A stretch of 64,000 nt of DNA, taken from positions 56,948,552 to 57,012,551 of the forward strand of contig NC_079137.1 of the NCBI RefSeq assembly GCF_945859705.1, in the 5' to 3' direction. Within the stretch, counting starts at the first letter, position 1. Each line of letters opens with the position of its first letter. A program made the translations under genes and the position numbers. Source of the stretch: Episyrphus balteatus. Taxonomy: Eukaryota > Arthropoda > Insecta > Diptera > Syrphidae. Below the pieces are notes generated by a model. That model was not told the origin of the DNA and did not search any database. It worked only from the letters and a program-made list of their open reading frames with translations. Positions 1-12,602 of the stretch are shown one piece after another.

Positions 1-1129
1 CAAAACAGCAAATACGACAATCATTTCACCTCAAACTTGAAAGACAAATGACCAACATGCAAACCATCAATTTGTTCAAGCTAAAGAACCTCAAGAAATG
101 ACAGAGGGACAGTGTTCACAATAAAATATAACAGTGGCTATAGGTAACCTCACAATGTAGTCCAATCCAAAGTATAAGATCGGTTCTACCACAAAAAAAA
201 ATCATATTACAACCGCAAAAAACTGAAAAACAACACAAAACAAAATGGTAACGTAATTGAAAGGCTGACATATTATAGATATAAGAGGCCACAGAGACTA
301 CCTATAATAAGCGAGAAGGCATTATAGCTGGCTACAAAAAAAAAAAATCTCAAGATCTATCGCAGCGCGATCATACACCAGCCAAAAGGTGATCAAATGA
401 AAAATCACCTTCAATTCTTCATCTCTCTGTTATGGTTGATTTTGTTGTGTGTGCGCTCGCGCTCTTCTTTCTAAACTTTTCTGTCACAACAATATTGTGA
501 TCTCTCGCGCCGCCGACAAGAATTAGAGCTCCAAATGCCACCGTCTGTCAGAGTCGATATGCCGCCAACTGGCCGCCAGGCAATAACATTTTGCCTGGAT
601 CGCTAAAGCGCCTGGGTAGCACAAGGGTCCGCTTTTGAAATGAATGTGTTCACAGTCCGAGTTGCTGGAAATTTTTCTGGTGCACTGAGCACTTTCCTTT
701 AACTTGGCTACTATTTGGCTTATAGGTAGTCTGAGCTGATGGCGTCTGCTCTTTGGTGATCAAGCCACCTACTTTCGTATGCACGATGCAGAGCAGCCGA
801 TCGCGATGGACAGACAAATCTGCACAAATAAACTGTGCGCATGTGTTGCTTTTTTGATATATTGTGGCAGTTGGCAGCCAACTAATGCACTCTGGATTAT
901 AATCGAACTTGCTGTAAAGAAGGTTCTAGTGGGCAAAAGTTTGTGCAAGAAACAGCTGATTTAATTATAACTAGCAAATTGCCATCAGAGTAGAAATAAA
1001 TTGCTCTGTTGAGACCATTAACAGTCAAAGAGTGATCATCATTATCATTCTAGGTGAATATGTACGAGTAAGAACAGTAGCAGTTGTGAATTAGGTGGAC
1101 CTTTGGAGAGAGACTTACAGGTGATTTCT
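1..1129. other. upstream intergenic DNA with a GC-richer island
   Basis: I see no gene here. Positions about 430-800 stand out from the AT-rich background, with CGCTCGCGCTC and several GCCGCCA-like words. The short 61-codon ORF at 779-964 has no recognisable features. The island lies about 6 kb upstream of the eagle start codon, so regulatory DNA or a distant 5' exon is possible but unproven. Confidence 0.4.
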
Positions 1130-2000
1130 TGAAATATTGGTTTATGGTTTGTGTCTTGGGTAATTTCTGTTGCTAAATATTATTTTTTGTTATATTAATT
1201 TATTATTTAAAATGGAGAAAAACTAATATTTTTTAACTACCTATTGCATTATAAACAAAAGAGCTGATAAGCTGATTTTTTTAAAATAAGGTATTGAAAT
1301 ATGGTTTGTGTCTTGGGTAAACCATGTTACTAAATATCTTATGTTAGGTACAATGAGAAAAATATTTTTTTTATAATGTTTCTATTAAAAACAAAAGAGC
1401 TGATAAGAAAACCTGATTTAAAACATTTTTTAGCCATGTGATTTTCTTTTTATATGGTTTGTGTCCTGGTTAAGCTATGTTATTAAATATCTTTAACATG
1501 AAAAAAATTATTTAATTTTCCATTAAAAATAAAAGAGCTGATAAGCAAACCTGATTTTAAACATTTAATGGGGGACTGGACAAAAATGTCGGTTTGGGTC
1601 TTGGGTAAACTCTGTTACTAAAAATAATATCTTGTGTTATATTAATTCATAAAAAGTTTAAATGGGAATAACTAAACAAAAGAGTAAACTTGTTCTAAAA
1701 TCGGTTTGTGTCTTAGCTAAACGTTTGTTACTAAATATCTTTTTGTGTTATATTAATTTATATTATAATGAGAAATTTTTTTAAATTTTTATACCTATTA
1801 AAAACAAAAGAGCTGATAAGCAAACTTGATTTTTAACAACTATGGGGGCCTGGATAAAATTTTGGTTTGTACCTTGGGTAATCTCTGTTGCTATCTTGTG
1901 TTATATTAATTTATAAGTTATATTTTGAAAAAACAAGTATTTGTTTTCGTTTATCCATTTGAAACAAAAGAGCTGATGCGCAAACTTGATTTTATACATT
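1130..2000 (+). repeat. six-unit degenerate tandem array, period about 110-160 bp
   Basis: Two words alternate along this stretch. GGTTTGTGTCTTGGGTAA-like sequence occurs near 1146, 1302, 1456, 1591, 1702 and 1863. ACAAAAGAGCTGATAAGC-like sequence occurs near 1253, 1389, 1527, 1674 (degenerate), 1802 and 1963. Units also share TTACTAAATATCTT and TTATATTAATTTA. Spacing between units runs from 111 to 161 bp, so this is an old, diverged tandem array. The second word recurs singly, in the opposite orientation, at seven other places in the window. Confidence 0.85.
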
Positions 2001-3200
2001 TTCGGTTTGAGCTTTCTAAGATGACATTGAACAATCACAGGTGCAGCAAAACCCTACTTAGAGCCAGTGAAACAGGATCTGAATGCCTCAAGACGGTCGG
2101 TAGATTTTCTTTGAACATACCAAAAGGTCCTCCACAATCATCGTCGTCGGTCGTCAAGACATTTTATATACAAAACAAAAATTCAACCTACAATAAATAG
2201 ATAGAAGCAAAAGTTAACGTCATTGTGTTTAAGCACTATTTGATCCAAAATCCCAATCTCTGCTGCAATACAAAAACCACGTCACACTTGTATCTATCTA
2301 TCTTTTCTCAAAGCGATGGAGGTATAGTTGAAATAGCAGAGCTACCGCCAACATAGCCGGTGGCTGTCGTCCATCGTTTTGCCATCTCACCCGGCCAAAC
2401 AGTGATGTGACATTAAATTCTCGCTCGCCGCGCCGCCGAGCTGGTGTGTGGTTGTAAGTCGGCGAGTATCTATCTATCTATCTATCTGGGGCTTTTTGAA
2501 TGACTTGGGTAAGGTTGCGCCGGTGTGGTATAAGACGGTTGCTGCTGGAATAGGGTGAGTGGCTAATGTCTTTGACATTAAATGTCAGACAGTTGGATTT
2601 TATTGCCGCCGTGGCCACCTCTTCTGTCGAAACTGTGACTTGTTTTCCGTGTTTCTTGGAGCTAAGTACCCTCTCAGATTCGATTGATTGCAGCTAATTG
2701 TCTATTTGTATCATCAAACTTTGTAAGTTGTTTTTGGTCTTTTTTTTTTTTCTTTTGGTCTTCTTTTATATTGAAGCCTTTATAAGAGTTGTGATGGGTT
2801 TTCATTTTGTTTTGGCGACTTTCATGTTTGTAAGAAGGCAACACACTACAATATCTATCTATCTTTGGGGGTCTATTTCGATTGTCAAGTTTAACTGACC
2901 AAATTGCAGCAGAGATAGAGAAATGTCTCTAGGGGGAGCTTTTTTTCTTGTGTTTTTATTCTTTTGAAGGACCATCGAGGGAATGTGTTGTGTATGGTGT
3001 CTTTTGGAAGCATATTGATTGTCTTTTGGGTTGATTGTTTTTTTCTAACATTTTTTTTGCTATCCGCCAACAACAATCGAATCGAATTGAATCGAATCAT
3101 CACAAGGATCCGGTTGTTTGAACTTGAAAAATGAATAAACACGTGACAGTCTTTTTTTTTTTCTTCTTCCATTTGCATATAGAAGATGGTAGAGTATAGG
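2001..3200. other. non-coding stretch with GC-richer island and (TATC)n
   Basis: No gene is recognised. A GC-richer island covers about 2330-2660 and includes CGCTCGCCGCGCCGCCGAGC. A perfect TATC microsatellite sits at 2467-2487, and shorter TATC runs occur near 2291 and 2853. The ORFs at 1925-2200, 2698-2898 and 2891-3178 look like chance reading through low-complexity sequence. The island could be a promoter or enhancer of the downstream eagle gene. Confidence 0.4.
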
Positions 3201-5889
3201 ATAGGTACATCAGAGATGAAAATACATCTCTGTATACTTGTATAAGAATAATGTTAAGGGTGAAGCACCTGTGTTATTATAATGCCCAAGATGCGGGCTT
3301 TGGATTGGAAATTTATTCAATTTGTTTAGTCATTAAGGTTTATGCAACAAGTAGCAACTTTGTCTTTTTGTATATGAGTGTAACTTTATTGGAAAAAAAT
3401 GTTTCACAATTGAAATGTTAGGTATTTGTTAATGCAAATTTTCATCATTTATCATGAGAGTTAAACATTGCACTCGCAGATATACATTATTATGTAGATA
3501 CACTTTGTAGAAAAATTATTGCTTAAGATGTTTCGATTGAATTGTTAATATCGATTAGATTGCTTAGTATTTTAAAGCTTATGTATGTTAGATGGAATGA
3601 TGGAAATAATGATGTTGCACTTGTTTTAATGGTGAAAATCTAAATAATACATTGGGGGCATTATGCTAATTTTTTTTCTTTAGTTTAGATGAAGATGCTG
3701 GAATTTGTTGTATTTTGCTTATACAAATGGAATTCATGCAAATCATTTTGTTAACCATATATACAGCTTAAGAAAAATGTTGACTTAGATGAACATTAGT
3801 TACGTAAGATTCAACAAGATACATACCTACTGGTATCATAATTTAAGCGTTTATTAAAAATAATGAAATTGTTGTTAAGTAGTAACTTAGTACCTAAGCA
3901 AAGTTACCTTTTTTTATAATACTTACAAAAAAGTGTTCTTATTTACAAGGAGAATTTGTTGCATTTTGTGTAAAAAAAAAATAAACTAATAAATAAATGA
4001 ATTTTTTTCATTTACCTGGAAGATGTTATATTTAAACGCTGCAATAAATGTGTACATAGGTAAATAAAAATTTCAAATGTCGTCTGCAATAGAAATGAAT
4101 GATTTTTATGAGTAATTTTAAGAGGTAATCCTTTTTTTTAATGTTAAAAATACTATTAGACAAAAAATTTCGAGAAAGCTGTTTTGTTTGAATACTTTAA
4201 ATCAGTTGGACATTCGCGAAGATTGAGCTATTAAAAAAAAATTAACCAGAACATAAATCTTCTTACGTTGATTGTAATAAGTATATTAATTTGCACAAAA
4301 GGAATTCTATTAACTTGGCCTGACAAAGTGTCAATTCATAGCTACTAATTTATTCCTAAAATTTGACAGTTTTTAAAAACATCAACAGTTCTAAAAAAAA
4401 TGTTTTTAAAAATACTATAATAATCATCATGACCTATCACTCTTAACCTTTTATGACAACCACGAAAATATTTTCAATTTGGAAAAAAAAAAAACAAAAC
4501 AAAAATTTTTGTCTCACTTTTTTTCCCAATTTTCTTCATTTACAATAGTTTTTGCTTTTTTTTCATTTAAAATATTTGCGGTTTTCACAATGTTCAATAG
4601 CGATGTTTCGACATTTAGAAAAAAAATGTTCTTCTTTTAGACAGTTTTTTTTTTTTTCAAATACCAATTTTTAAAAAGAAAGCCAAAAAAAAAAACAAAT
4701 CAAATTGAGCTGAATTGTAAGTAAGAATGCAATTTTATTTATTTTATTAAGATGCATTAAAAAAAAAAAATAGATATCGTTGGAGGCATTTTTCTTTAAT
4801 TAATATTTTAAAAAAAGTTTTTGAAATAAATAAAATTTTCCAATCAACACCTAAAACGAAAATTTCAAATGAATTAAATGTGACGTTTTACAAAATTTAA
4901 TTTTTTTTAAACTATTCAATTTTTTTTTGTTATCCCAAAGATTTGTGTTTCAATTTAATTTGTTGTTAAAATCTTATAATTTTGATTTTGAAGTTTCAGG
5001 TTTTATAAAACTTGAAAAGAAGCTGTAACTAAAATTGACCAAATTTGCTATTTTTTGGTCCAAATTATTAGATTGAATTTTTTTTTGAAATCGTTTCCCA
5101 ATCTAAACGATAAAGCCTAAAGAACAAGAAAGATATCTGTGCCAGTATATTTTTAGTAATAGACTAGGTTTTGTCAAGAAGACTGGCTATTGTTTTTTTT
5201 TTAATTTTTCTTTCTTAATATTCTATTATTTTCTTTTTTAACCAAAATACTTCCAAACCTTGTTCAAACAGTTTTCATACGTCAAATTTTATTTTGTCTG
5301 CATATTTTTGCCATTTATTTATTGGTACCTATCCAGGAAAAACTAATAAAAATAAATTTATTATATTCAAGTTTGTAGATCAACTCTTTTGTTTGAATAG
5401 TAAAATGTTAATGTCCCTTACCTTTTAAAGTACTAACATTTTTGTGTATTGCTAACATAGCATAAGGACGTTTTTCATTTTTATAAAAATAAAAATTATA
5501 GAGTTTTCATAATGGCAATAACATACTCGTTAAACACTGTAGAATGAGAGCTACCCCACCAAGATTTCAAAAGTGCAAGTCTGTTTGCTCGACTTTTTTT
5601 TCAAACCGCAGCAGAAGAAAACTTTTTTTTATCCTTTTAGCTCAAATATTATTTTACAAGTGCGGCCAAGATCAAAAGGATCAGAATTCTTCACAAACTA
5701 TAAGCTCAGCTAAAAGTGCCAATACCAAATCCTTGGGGAAAAATCATTTTTACTGTTTACACATAAAAAGACACTTTTGCAAAAACAAAAAAAAAAAAAC
5801 AAAACAAATCTTAAAACTATTATAACAAAGACAACCACTCGAACAGTTGGATCGGGAAAAGTTCTTTCCTGAGAGTCCACTTTATACCC
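3201..5889. other. AT-rich intergenic stretch
   Basis: Strongly AT-rich with many A and T homopolymers. Apart from one solo copy of the dispersed 28-bp word at 5367-5394, I see nothing that supports a gene or element. Confidence 0.5.
5367..5394 (-). repeat. solo copy of dispersed AACAAAAGAG word
   Basis: Reads AGATCAACTCTTTTGTTT on the + strand, preceded by TTCAAGTTTGT. It is the reverse complement of the second word of the 1.1-2.0 kb array. Confidence 0.65.
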
Positions 5890-6560
5890 AGCACAGCGTG
5901 AGAGATTTCAATAGGAAAATTGTTTATCTATATAAGTTGTTGTCATGGGACCCAATGGACTAGACCGCTTTTTTTTGACAAAAACAAGCGGAAGAAGAAT
6001 AAAAGCACAACACACAACCACAAAGCATACGCGCACCCATAAATCCAGTGACAAAATATTTTCCACAAGCGTGTCGAGATATATAGAGAAGCGAAACGGC
6101 GGTTTAAAAACTATTGCCACCAGGCGGCGCAGCATAAAGATACACATTGCGCACCACTGCGCCCGGGTGATGATCAGCACAAAAGAATTCCCGCGTCATC
6201 TTTGTGAACCAGATGAGCCGCGACACTTTTTTTCTGTTGTCTTGTTGTTGGTTTCTTTATTTTTTTTTTTTAATCTGAAAAGTGTTATCCCAATTCGAAA
6301 GACTTCTGAATGCTAGAAGAGAGTCTTAGCCGGAGGTACTACTACTGGCTCAGTGAGCTAACGCAGCAACGCTCTTCCTTTGACTAACTAGCTCCCTTGG
6401 GGCAACTGAAAGAGGGTTGAAACAAATTGTTATACTTATGTTGAAATTTATTGCGCCGCGACGCGCCGCTGGTTATATTTTCGTTCTAGAGTCTTCCTGA
6501 GAGCTAGTTCTAGGCCGGCCGGTGCCATCCATCGTCTGTATATAGCATCGATGCAGATTC
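5890..6560. promoter_or_regulatory. GC-richer island just upstream of eagle; candidate promoter or 5' UTR
   Basis: This segment is much less AT-rich than its flanks and carries CAGGCGGCGCAGC near 6121, GCGCCCGGGTGATG near 6160 and GCGCCGCGACGCGCCGCTGG near 6450. Overlapping ORFs on both strands (5908-6180 and 5945-6316) are best explained by low stop density, not coding. Because the eagle start codon directly follows a splice-acceptor-like sequence, a non-coding 5' exon and transcription start are expected somewhere upstream. This island is the nearest candidate. No TATA box or initiator could be singled out. Confidence 0.35.
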
Positions 6561-6942
6561 TGTATTTATTATTTGTTCGACAATATCTCTACAATAGAGA
6601 GCAGGCGTCTTTTTTTTCCTGCTTCTCAAGGCAGTTATACCTATGGAAGCAGTATACAAGTTTTGACTCTTGAGAAATTTGTAGCGTACGCATTTGGAAT
6701 ATGGGTTCGTTCGTTTCAGGCTTTTGAATGCTCTCATTGTTGAGGTTATGTTGTGACAATAAATATATGTCATTTGGGGCTTTATTCTGTTACTTATGGA
6801 TTCGTTTGCATAAATTGAATTTGTTTCTTCCGTATGGTTTTTTTTTTTTTTTTGGTTGCACATATAAATAAGCAGTGGACGAGTATTATGTAGCTAACCT
6901 GGTTTTTTTCTTATATATGTATAGCTTTTCCTTATGTTTCGT

Positions 6943-6962
6943 TTTTGTTTCTATTGTTGCAG
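6943..6962 (+). other. splice acceptor immediately before the eagle ATG
   Basis: A pyrimidine-rich tract ending TTCTATTGTTGCAG abuts the ATG at 6963. This suggests that the first coding exon begins at or just before the start codon and that the 5' UTR lies on an upstream exon. An unspliced 5' UTR cannot be excluded from sequence alone. Confidence 0.6.
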
Positions 6963-7040
6963 ATGAACCAGCTATGCAAAGTTTGCGGTGAACCAGCGGC
7001 TGGATTTCACTTTGGCGCGTTTACGTGTGAAGGCTGTAAG
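6963..7040 (+). CDS. eg: eagle orphan nuclear receptor, coding exon 1 (aa 1-26)
   Basis: Encodes the first 26 residues, starting MNQLCKVCGEPAAGF and ending EGCK. These are the first C4 zinc finger of a steroid-receptor-type DNA-binding domain, with zinc ligands Cys5, Cys8, Cys22 and Cys25. The start is chosen because knirps-family proteins begin MNQxCKVCGEPAAGFHFGAFTCEGCK with almost no N-terminal extension. The exon ends in phase 0 at a consensus donor, AAG|GTGAGT (7041). The split falls inside the P-box, the recognition helix that contacts the DNA half-site (EGCK|SFFGR). The exon is too short to show as a long ORF. The rest of the protein is on the exon at 14680-15633. Confidence 0.95.
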
Positions 7041-7152
7041 GTGAGTTTTATGTATTTTTTTTTTCCTATTTACCTATTCTATTCTTTATGTGTAACTGCG
7101 GAAAATTGAATAGCAAAAATTGGAGTAATACCTACAACTAATAAAGGTTGTA

Positions 7153-7368
7153 CACTGAGAGAAAAACCATAAAACAACGTAAAATCAATGAAAACCACAT
7201 TGATTTAACTATTATTCGGGATGATTTTGCGTTGAAGATGAACATTTTAAAATCAACATGCAAAATAGGTTAATTTTTGATGGTTTCGTATCTTAAAGTC
7301 ACATAAATCAAAGTAGTTCATCTTTGAAACAAAGACGTTTCAACTTGAATTTATTTTTTTCCTCAGTG
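7153..7368. mobile_element. 216-bp MITE with CACTGAGAGAAAA ends and TA duplication
   Basis: The ends are CACTGAGAGAAAAACC and, as reverse complement of the right end, CACTGAGGAAAAAAA. Both are flanked by TA (7151-7152 and 7369-7370). The interior has no coding capacity. TA target duplication and short terminal inverted repeats suggest a Tc1/mariner-mobilised MITE. It lies in the eagle intron, 110 bp after the donor site. Confidence 0.75.
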
Positions 7369-7480
7369 TACGCATTTTTGAAACATAGAAATAAAGTTCA
7401 ATTTTTAAATTTTTTTTTTTTTGCTTTAGCTATACTTTTGCAAAGTTAAAAATTCATTTAAAAATAAATAAAAAAATTTA

Positions 7481-7510
7481 ATCAGGTTTGCACCTTAACT
7501 CTTTTGTTTT
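7481..7510 (-). repeat. solo copy of dispersed AACAAAAGAG word
   Basis: Reads ATCAGGTTTGCACC then TTAACTCTTTTGTTTT. Same orientation as the other solo copies and opposite to the upstream array. Confidence 0.65.
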
Positions 7511-7711
7511 AGTATTCGACTTACCATAGTCCATTTTCTTAATAACTCAGAGCAATTTTCACCTTCTATTAGCAAGTTTCAATCATAAGACTACGAATCA
7601 GATAGAAAAAATTTCTTTTTGTTGTTTTAGGGTTGCCCATACCTTATTTTAGAAAGTGTTAAAAAATAATTAGAAAAACAAAAATGCTTAAAAAAACAAA
7701 TTGTATTTTGA

Positions 7712-8881
7712 TAGGGCTGTAAAAGTAACGACAAAATGGGTACCCGCATGTATACGTTACTTTTGATACTAGTACCCGCATCAATAATATCGTTACTCGT
7801 TACTTTCGTATGCTTCGTATTTTTCGTATGTTTCGCATGTTTCGTATGTTTCGTTACTTTCGTTACTTTCGCATGCTTCGAACTTTTCGTATATTTCATG
7901 TATTTGATACGTTTCGTATTTTTGGTATTTTAAGTATGTTTCGTACATTGGTATAAGGGTGTAAATTTTTTTTTTTTTTTGAAGAAACCAAAAACAATTT
8001 CTATAATCTAAGCTACATTTTAATTTCATAAACATTAAAATTAGTTGCGGCATTCTCATGTTATAAGAGTTTAAAGGTAGCTATATTGAATTTTTTTCGT
8101 TTTTTTTTTTAATCAAACGTGGAAACTTTTTTGATTTGTTTTCCAAATTTTTAGACAAAACTTTGGTAATTTTTTGTTTATATTCTTTCAGTAATCTTAT
8201 CACAATACTTTAGAGACCTTTATTTCAAAAGTGCAACGCGCAGATCTCGAAATATTAACACTTCAAAACAACCATGTCGAACAATTTTTCATTTATTTTT
8301 TCTATTGAGAGTGATTTTCAAACCTCGTTTTTTCTTATAAACTAATTTTTTGAAAAACCAAAAAACTTTTGTACATTCTTAAGCTAAATATCAATACTAT
8401 TAACACCAAGTCCATAAACAGATTGGTTGCGTCGTGGATATACATATTTCGGCCAAATAGAGAAAATACAAAAACGTCTCTTTTGACATTTCTGTATAAA
8501 TTATCGATAACACAATGATTATTGAACCTTGGCACTACTGTTTTAATCGAGAGTTTTAATCGAGACAAAAGTAAACTCCAGATAATTATCTGCAGTTAGC
8601 ATTCTGACTATGGTTACGATACCGACACGAGATGCGAAATGCGACAAATTGAGTGTATCACTTCATTTCGTATCTCTTACATCGGATTTAGTATTGAAAC
8701 TGGAATCGCGTCGTTACTCGTATGTTTCGTATCTCGTACGTTTCGTATGTTTCGTTACTTCAGTACCCAGTAACGAAACATACGAGTAACGATACTGTTT
8801 AGAAAGTAACGTTTCGTTACTCGTTACTGAAGTGAATACCCGCATTTTAGTAACGAATACATACGATTTGCTACAGCTCTA
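7712..8881. mobile_element. non-autonomous hAT-like element (1170 bp)
   Basis: Termini are TAGGGCTGTA and, from the right end, TAGAGCTGTA. Both fit the YARNG start typical of hAT ends. The element is flanked directly by ATTTTGA on both sides (7705-7711 and 8882-8888), a 7-bp match that may be a worn 8-bp duplication. Subterminal regions are packed with GTTACT/AGTAACG and TTTCGTATG words in inverted orientation, a usual arrangement for transposase-binding arrays. There is no transposase ORF. The ORFs at 7627-8059 are artefacts of the tandem TTTCGTATG repeat. Confidence 0.8.
7795..7935 (+). repeat. TTTCGTATG short tandem array inside the hAT-like element
   Basis: About fifteen imperfect 9-10 bp units of TTTCGTATG, with GTTACTTTCG variants. 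Related words recur inverted at about 8700-8870, near the other end of the same element. Confidence 0.8.
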
Positions 8882-9320
8882 ATTTTGAGTTGTATTAAGT
8901 CTTAGAATCTACCTGAAATTCTTTTTTGTCTATTTTTGATGTCAATTTTGATACCAATTTTATTTTTCTGATTTTTGTGTTAATCAGCTTCAGTATACTA
9001 AACGATTTTTTTCTAGTCATTGCACAATCTCAATAGAACCATCATTCTTTGTTTTGTTGCATTTTTAGGACTTTTAAAAATTGGGACCCATTATTTTTTA
9101 ACGTTAAAACACATGTGAGTTTGAAAAATTAGTTAAAAAGATTATCTTAATGAACATATTTTCCGAAAAATTTCAATTTTAATGCACATTAATGCAGCAC
9201 CGTTACCTTTTGCATGATAAAATAAATATACACCCAGTTTATACTTGTTTATAATTTGCATTCATAAATAAAATGAATGAATGAATGTTTCAAAAAATGG
9301 TAGAAAATAAATTAACTATT

Positions 9321-9349
9321 TTCAGGTTTGTACATCAACTCTTTCGTTT
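9321..9349 (-). repeat. solo copy of dispersed AACAAAAGAG word
   Basis: Reads TTCAGGTTTGTACATC then AACTCTTTCGTTT. One T-to-C change from consensus. Confidence 0.6.
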
Positions 9350-10559
9350 CAATAGTTGAATTTCAAATAACAATTTATAATCTGAATTCTGAACTTTAAA
9401 AGTAAGATCCTGATAGGAAAACAGTTTTGTTTTATTATTTAAGGGTTATTCAAGAACGTTAATGAGTCCAATTTTTCTTATGAAGTATTTATTAAGTTAT
9501 TTTTGCTGTCTATTGAGTGTTGATTTTGTCTCAACTACCAACATTTTTATACAATATTTAAAACTAAGTATGTTTAAATAATATTTTGATAATATTCAAT
9601 ATTTAAATAGATACAAGTATATATCTTTAAAGAGAAAATTTAAAACTGGACATATTTGAAGAAACCAAAATCCCTAAGACCATACAAAATCTTGGTTCAC
9701 AACAAGTTTCTTAAGTGTAGGTACGTAGTTTTTTTCTGCTACATTAAAAAAAGCTATCTAATTGTAAACAAAATTAGAATTTTTACATATATTTATACCA
9801 ATAACCTTAAAACACGTTTCTTGAGTTCAATAAGCATTTCGAAAGCAAAGGTTTCTTAATATTTTCTCACATCGAAGTTTTTTTCTTTAAGCCACTTAAA
9901 TAGGCATTTTAAAAAATGAAGAGGCATCTATGGTGTTTCCCCCTTAATTGCAAATAAGTCTTTTAAAATATTGTAAACTCTTGTATTTTTATGCTTTTAT
10001 CACTCTCGTAACACATCAAAAATCTAGTTGGTAACTAGACAGTTTAATGAGACTTTTAACGATCACTTAAGTCAAACTTAGTTACAGCAAAATTTATTTA
10101 AAAAAAAACCATTAAAGTTTAATATAATAACTAAGCATAAAATATATTTTATTGTTAAACCCTCAATTTATTATCCCTCAAAGCAGAATAACACTACCTG
10201 TAGCAGCTCTTAAATCTATAAGTTCAGTTAGATATTCCTATTATTACCATGTCGAATTGAGATGAAAGTTATATTAGCCAAGTGATATAAAGGTGTTATT
10301 ATTAGTAACAGGTTTAATAGCTGATATTTAAGTCAATCAAAATTAAATCTGTACACACACATCCTTCCATTGCACATCTATCTTCAAATCAAAAAAGTCT
10401 CATTCCTGATGGTCTCTGTCACTCAGCAAGAGAAATCATCATTTCAGAGTTTTTTTTTTCATATATGTTCGTGAGAACCAACACACAAAAAAAAAAAAAC
10501 GAAAAACATTCCAAATAATTGCATGAGTGCCTATGGTTTATAGCTCAACTTAGCTGATG

Positions 10560-11130
10560 GCAGCCCGTGCGAATTTCAACTAATCCGATAGCTAAAATCT
10601 TCCACTTTCTGGGAGATTACTCCACAATTCCAAAACGGAATGGCCGCATCAAAAAGATAAAAATCTAAAAAAAAAATCTTTTACCTGCGCGATATTCATT
10701 CTAGCTTTCTGTTTGTGATTCACAAGAAGATGATGCACATCCCCATCAGAGTCAAGTCTCACCGCAACATTTGGTGATGCTCTCTGGTCACAATGAATGA
10801 CTATACAACTACGACCGATGGACGACCAAAGACCCTCTCGGCCATCATAGTGGTATCTTCCAGATACAATCATTATTTTTACATTAGAAATGACTACATT
10901 CTGCCCCATAGGCATTTATCTCACGACAAGTGAATAGCTCGAGCCAGGCTTTGGCTCAAACTTCAGACTCCAGAGTGAGAGCAGCGGTCAAATGGCCGAC
11001 AGTCTGATCTACCGTCTCTTCTCTCTCTCTCTTGCTGGCATAACATCATCAACGCAAGACTGACCTGACATCTCCCAGGAAAAGTCTGCCCCACGGTCCA
11101 GTCCACCACAAACGGACAACGGACCATCAA
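10560..11130. promoter_or_regulatory. GC-richer island in the eagle intron; candidate enhancer
   Basis: Base composition here is more balanced than in the rest of the intron, and no repeat or transposon end is visible. Minus-strand ORFs of 88 and 71 codons overlap it but match nothing I recognise and lack domain-like features. A cis-regulatory module is an inference from composition and location only. Confidence 0.3.
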
Positions 11131-12571
11131 AAAAATGGAGAGGTTGAGGTGGAACACATTTGAATAATGATGTTTCATGTTTTATGGCATTGAATTGATG
11201 CTATGTGTTTCATTTAATATTATTGCTGATGGTGTTTTGGTTTGGTTTAGTTTGCTTTGGTGCAGTATTGTACCCATCATTATGGTGGTAAATAAGAGTG
11301 AGTTCGTTCAAAAGATAAACGATGACGAAGAAGGCATTTATTGTGGCATAGCGAGTGTTTAGCCCGTGGGAAATAAAATTAATTCTGATATCATTTTAAT
11401 TGCCTTAGCATCGTATTTCACTAAAATAAAAAAAGAAATTAAATACAAAATACCCAACTAACGGCTTTAAAATGATTGCATGTTTAAATTTAAATGGTAT
11501 TTTGCTGTCGGATTTTTAAATTGGTTGATCATTTATCGTTTGTTATCATTTTTATTTATCGATATTTCCCAAAACGAAACACACTTAATAAAATTAGTTA
11601 ATCAGGTTATTTTTTTTTTTTTTGTGGTTTATTTTCTGTTTGGGTATTTTGTAGATTTCATTTAAAATTAAATAAAACAAGATTATAAGGTAGCTCGATT
11701 AATTTAGTTTTTTTTTTGACAGATAAAAACACTAATCGAAAAGAAAATAAATTTAATTTTTTTTTTTTAATTTAAAAGATTCAAGCTTTTGGTTTTTTAT
11801 TACTTAACAAAGATTTATATAGAGATTTTTAATTTGAAAACTAATTTGCATTGAAATGATTTGGGGGTGAAATACATACAATAATAAAGTTGTTTTCCGG
11901 TCTGCAAAATTAAGAAATAAATTAATTTTGTGCTACCTTGATAATTCAATTTCATGTTGAATCAATATATTTTCTATTTTATTTGATTTTATTTAAACTT
12001 TGTTCTCATTAATTTATTTTGAAGTAATTTTTGTGAAAAATTTATTAGAAAAAGGGAGCTTGATTAAATTTAATTTTAAGGCTAATTTTCATATTTAACA
12101 CATAAGTTAATTTGTTTATATAAAAATTATTCAGAAAAATCATAGCGGTTAAACAGATTATGGAAAGCATAGAAATTGACTTAATAAGGATACGATTTTT
12201 TGTTTCAAGACTAAATTTGATAAGATCAGCATAAATTTGGTATAGCAAAATTTACAAAAAAAAAAATAAATAAAATAAAACCCAAATAATCATTTAATAC
12301 TTAAAATCATATGGTCCATACAAAAAGTAATTTTTTTTACTAATTCTTTTCATGTCATTTTATAAAAACAGATTTTACACAAGGATCTATTAAAAAAACC
12401 TGAACTCTATTTTATTTTATGTTGGGGTTAATGTCAAGTCAAGATAATCATTTCATAAGAATTTTTTTAATATTCTAATACAAAGAAATATGTTTATGGT
12501 TGTTTATATGTAAAATATGCACATATAGCTAATTTTCACGTTCGAAAAGTTGTTCAAAAACTATTTACTTA

Positions 12572-12602
12572 TCTTCAAGTTTGCACTTCAACTCTTATGT
12601 TT
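12572..12602 (-). repeat. solo copy of dispersed AACAAAAGAG word
   Basis: Reads TTCAAGTTTGCACTTC then AACTCTTATGTTT. One mismatch in the core. Confidence 0.55.

Noticed and set aside
7627..8059. Overlapping ORFs on both strands rich in Thr-Lys-His or Phe-Val-Cys
   Set aside because: They are translations of the TTTCGTATG tandem array inside a hAT-like element.
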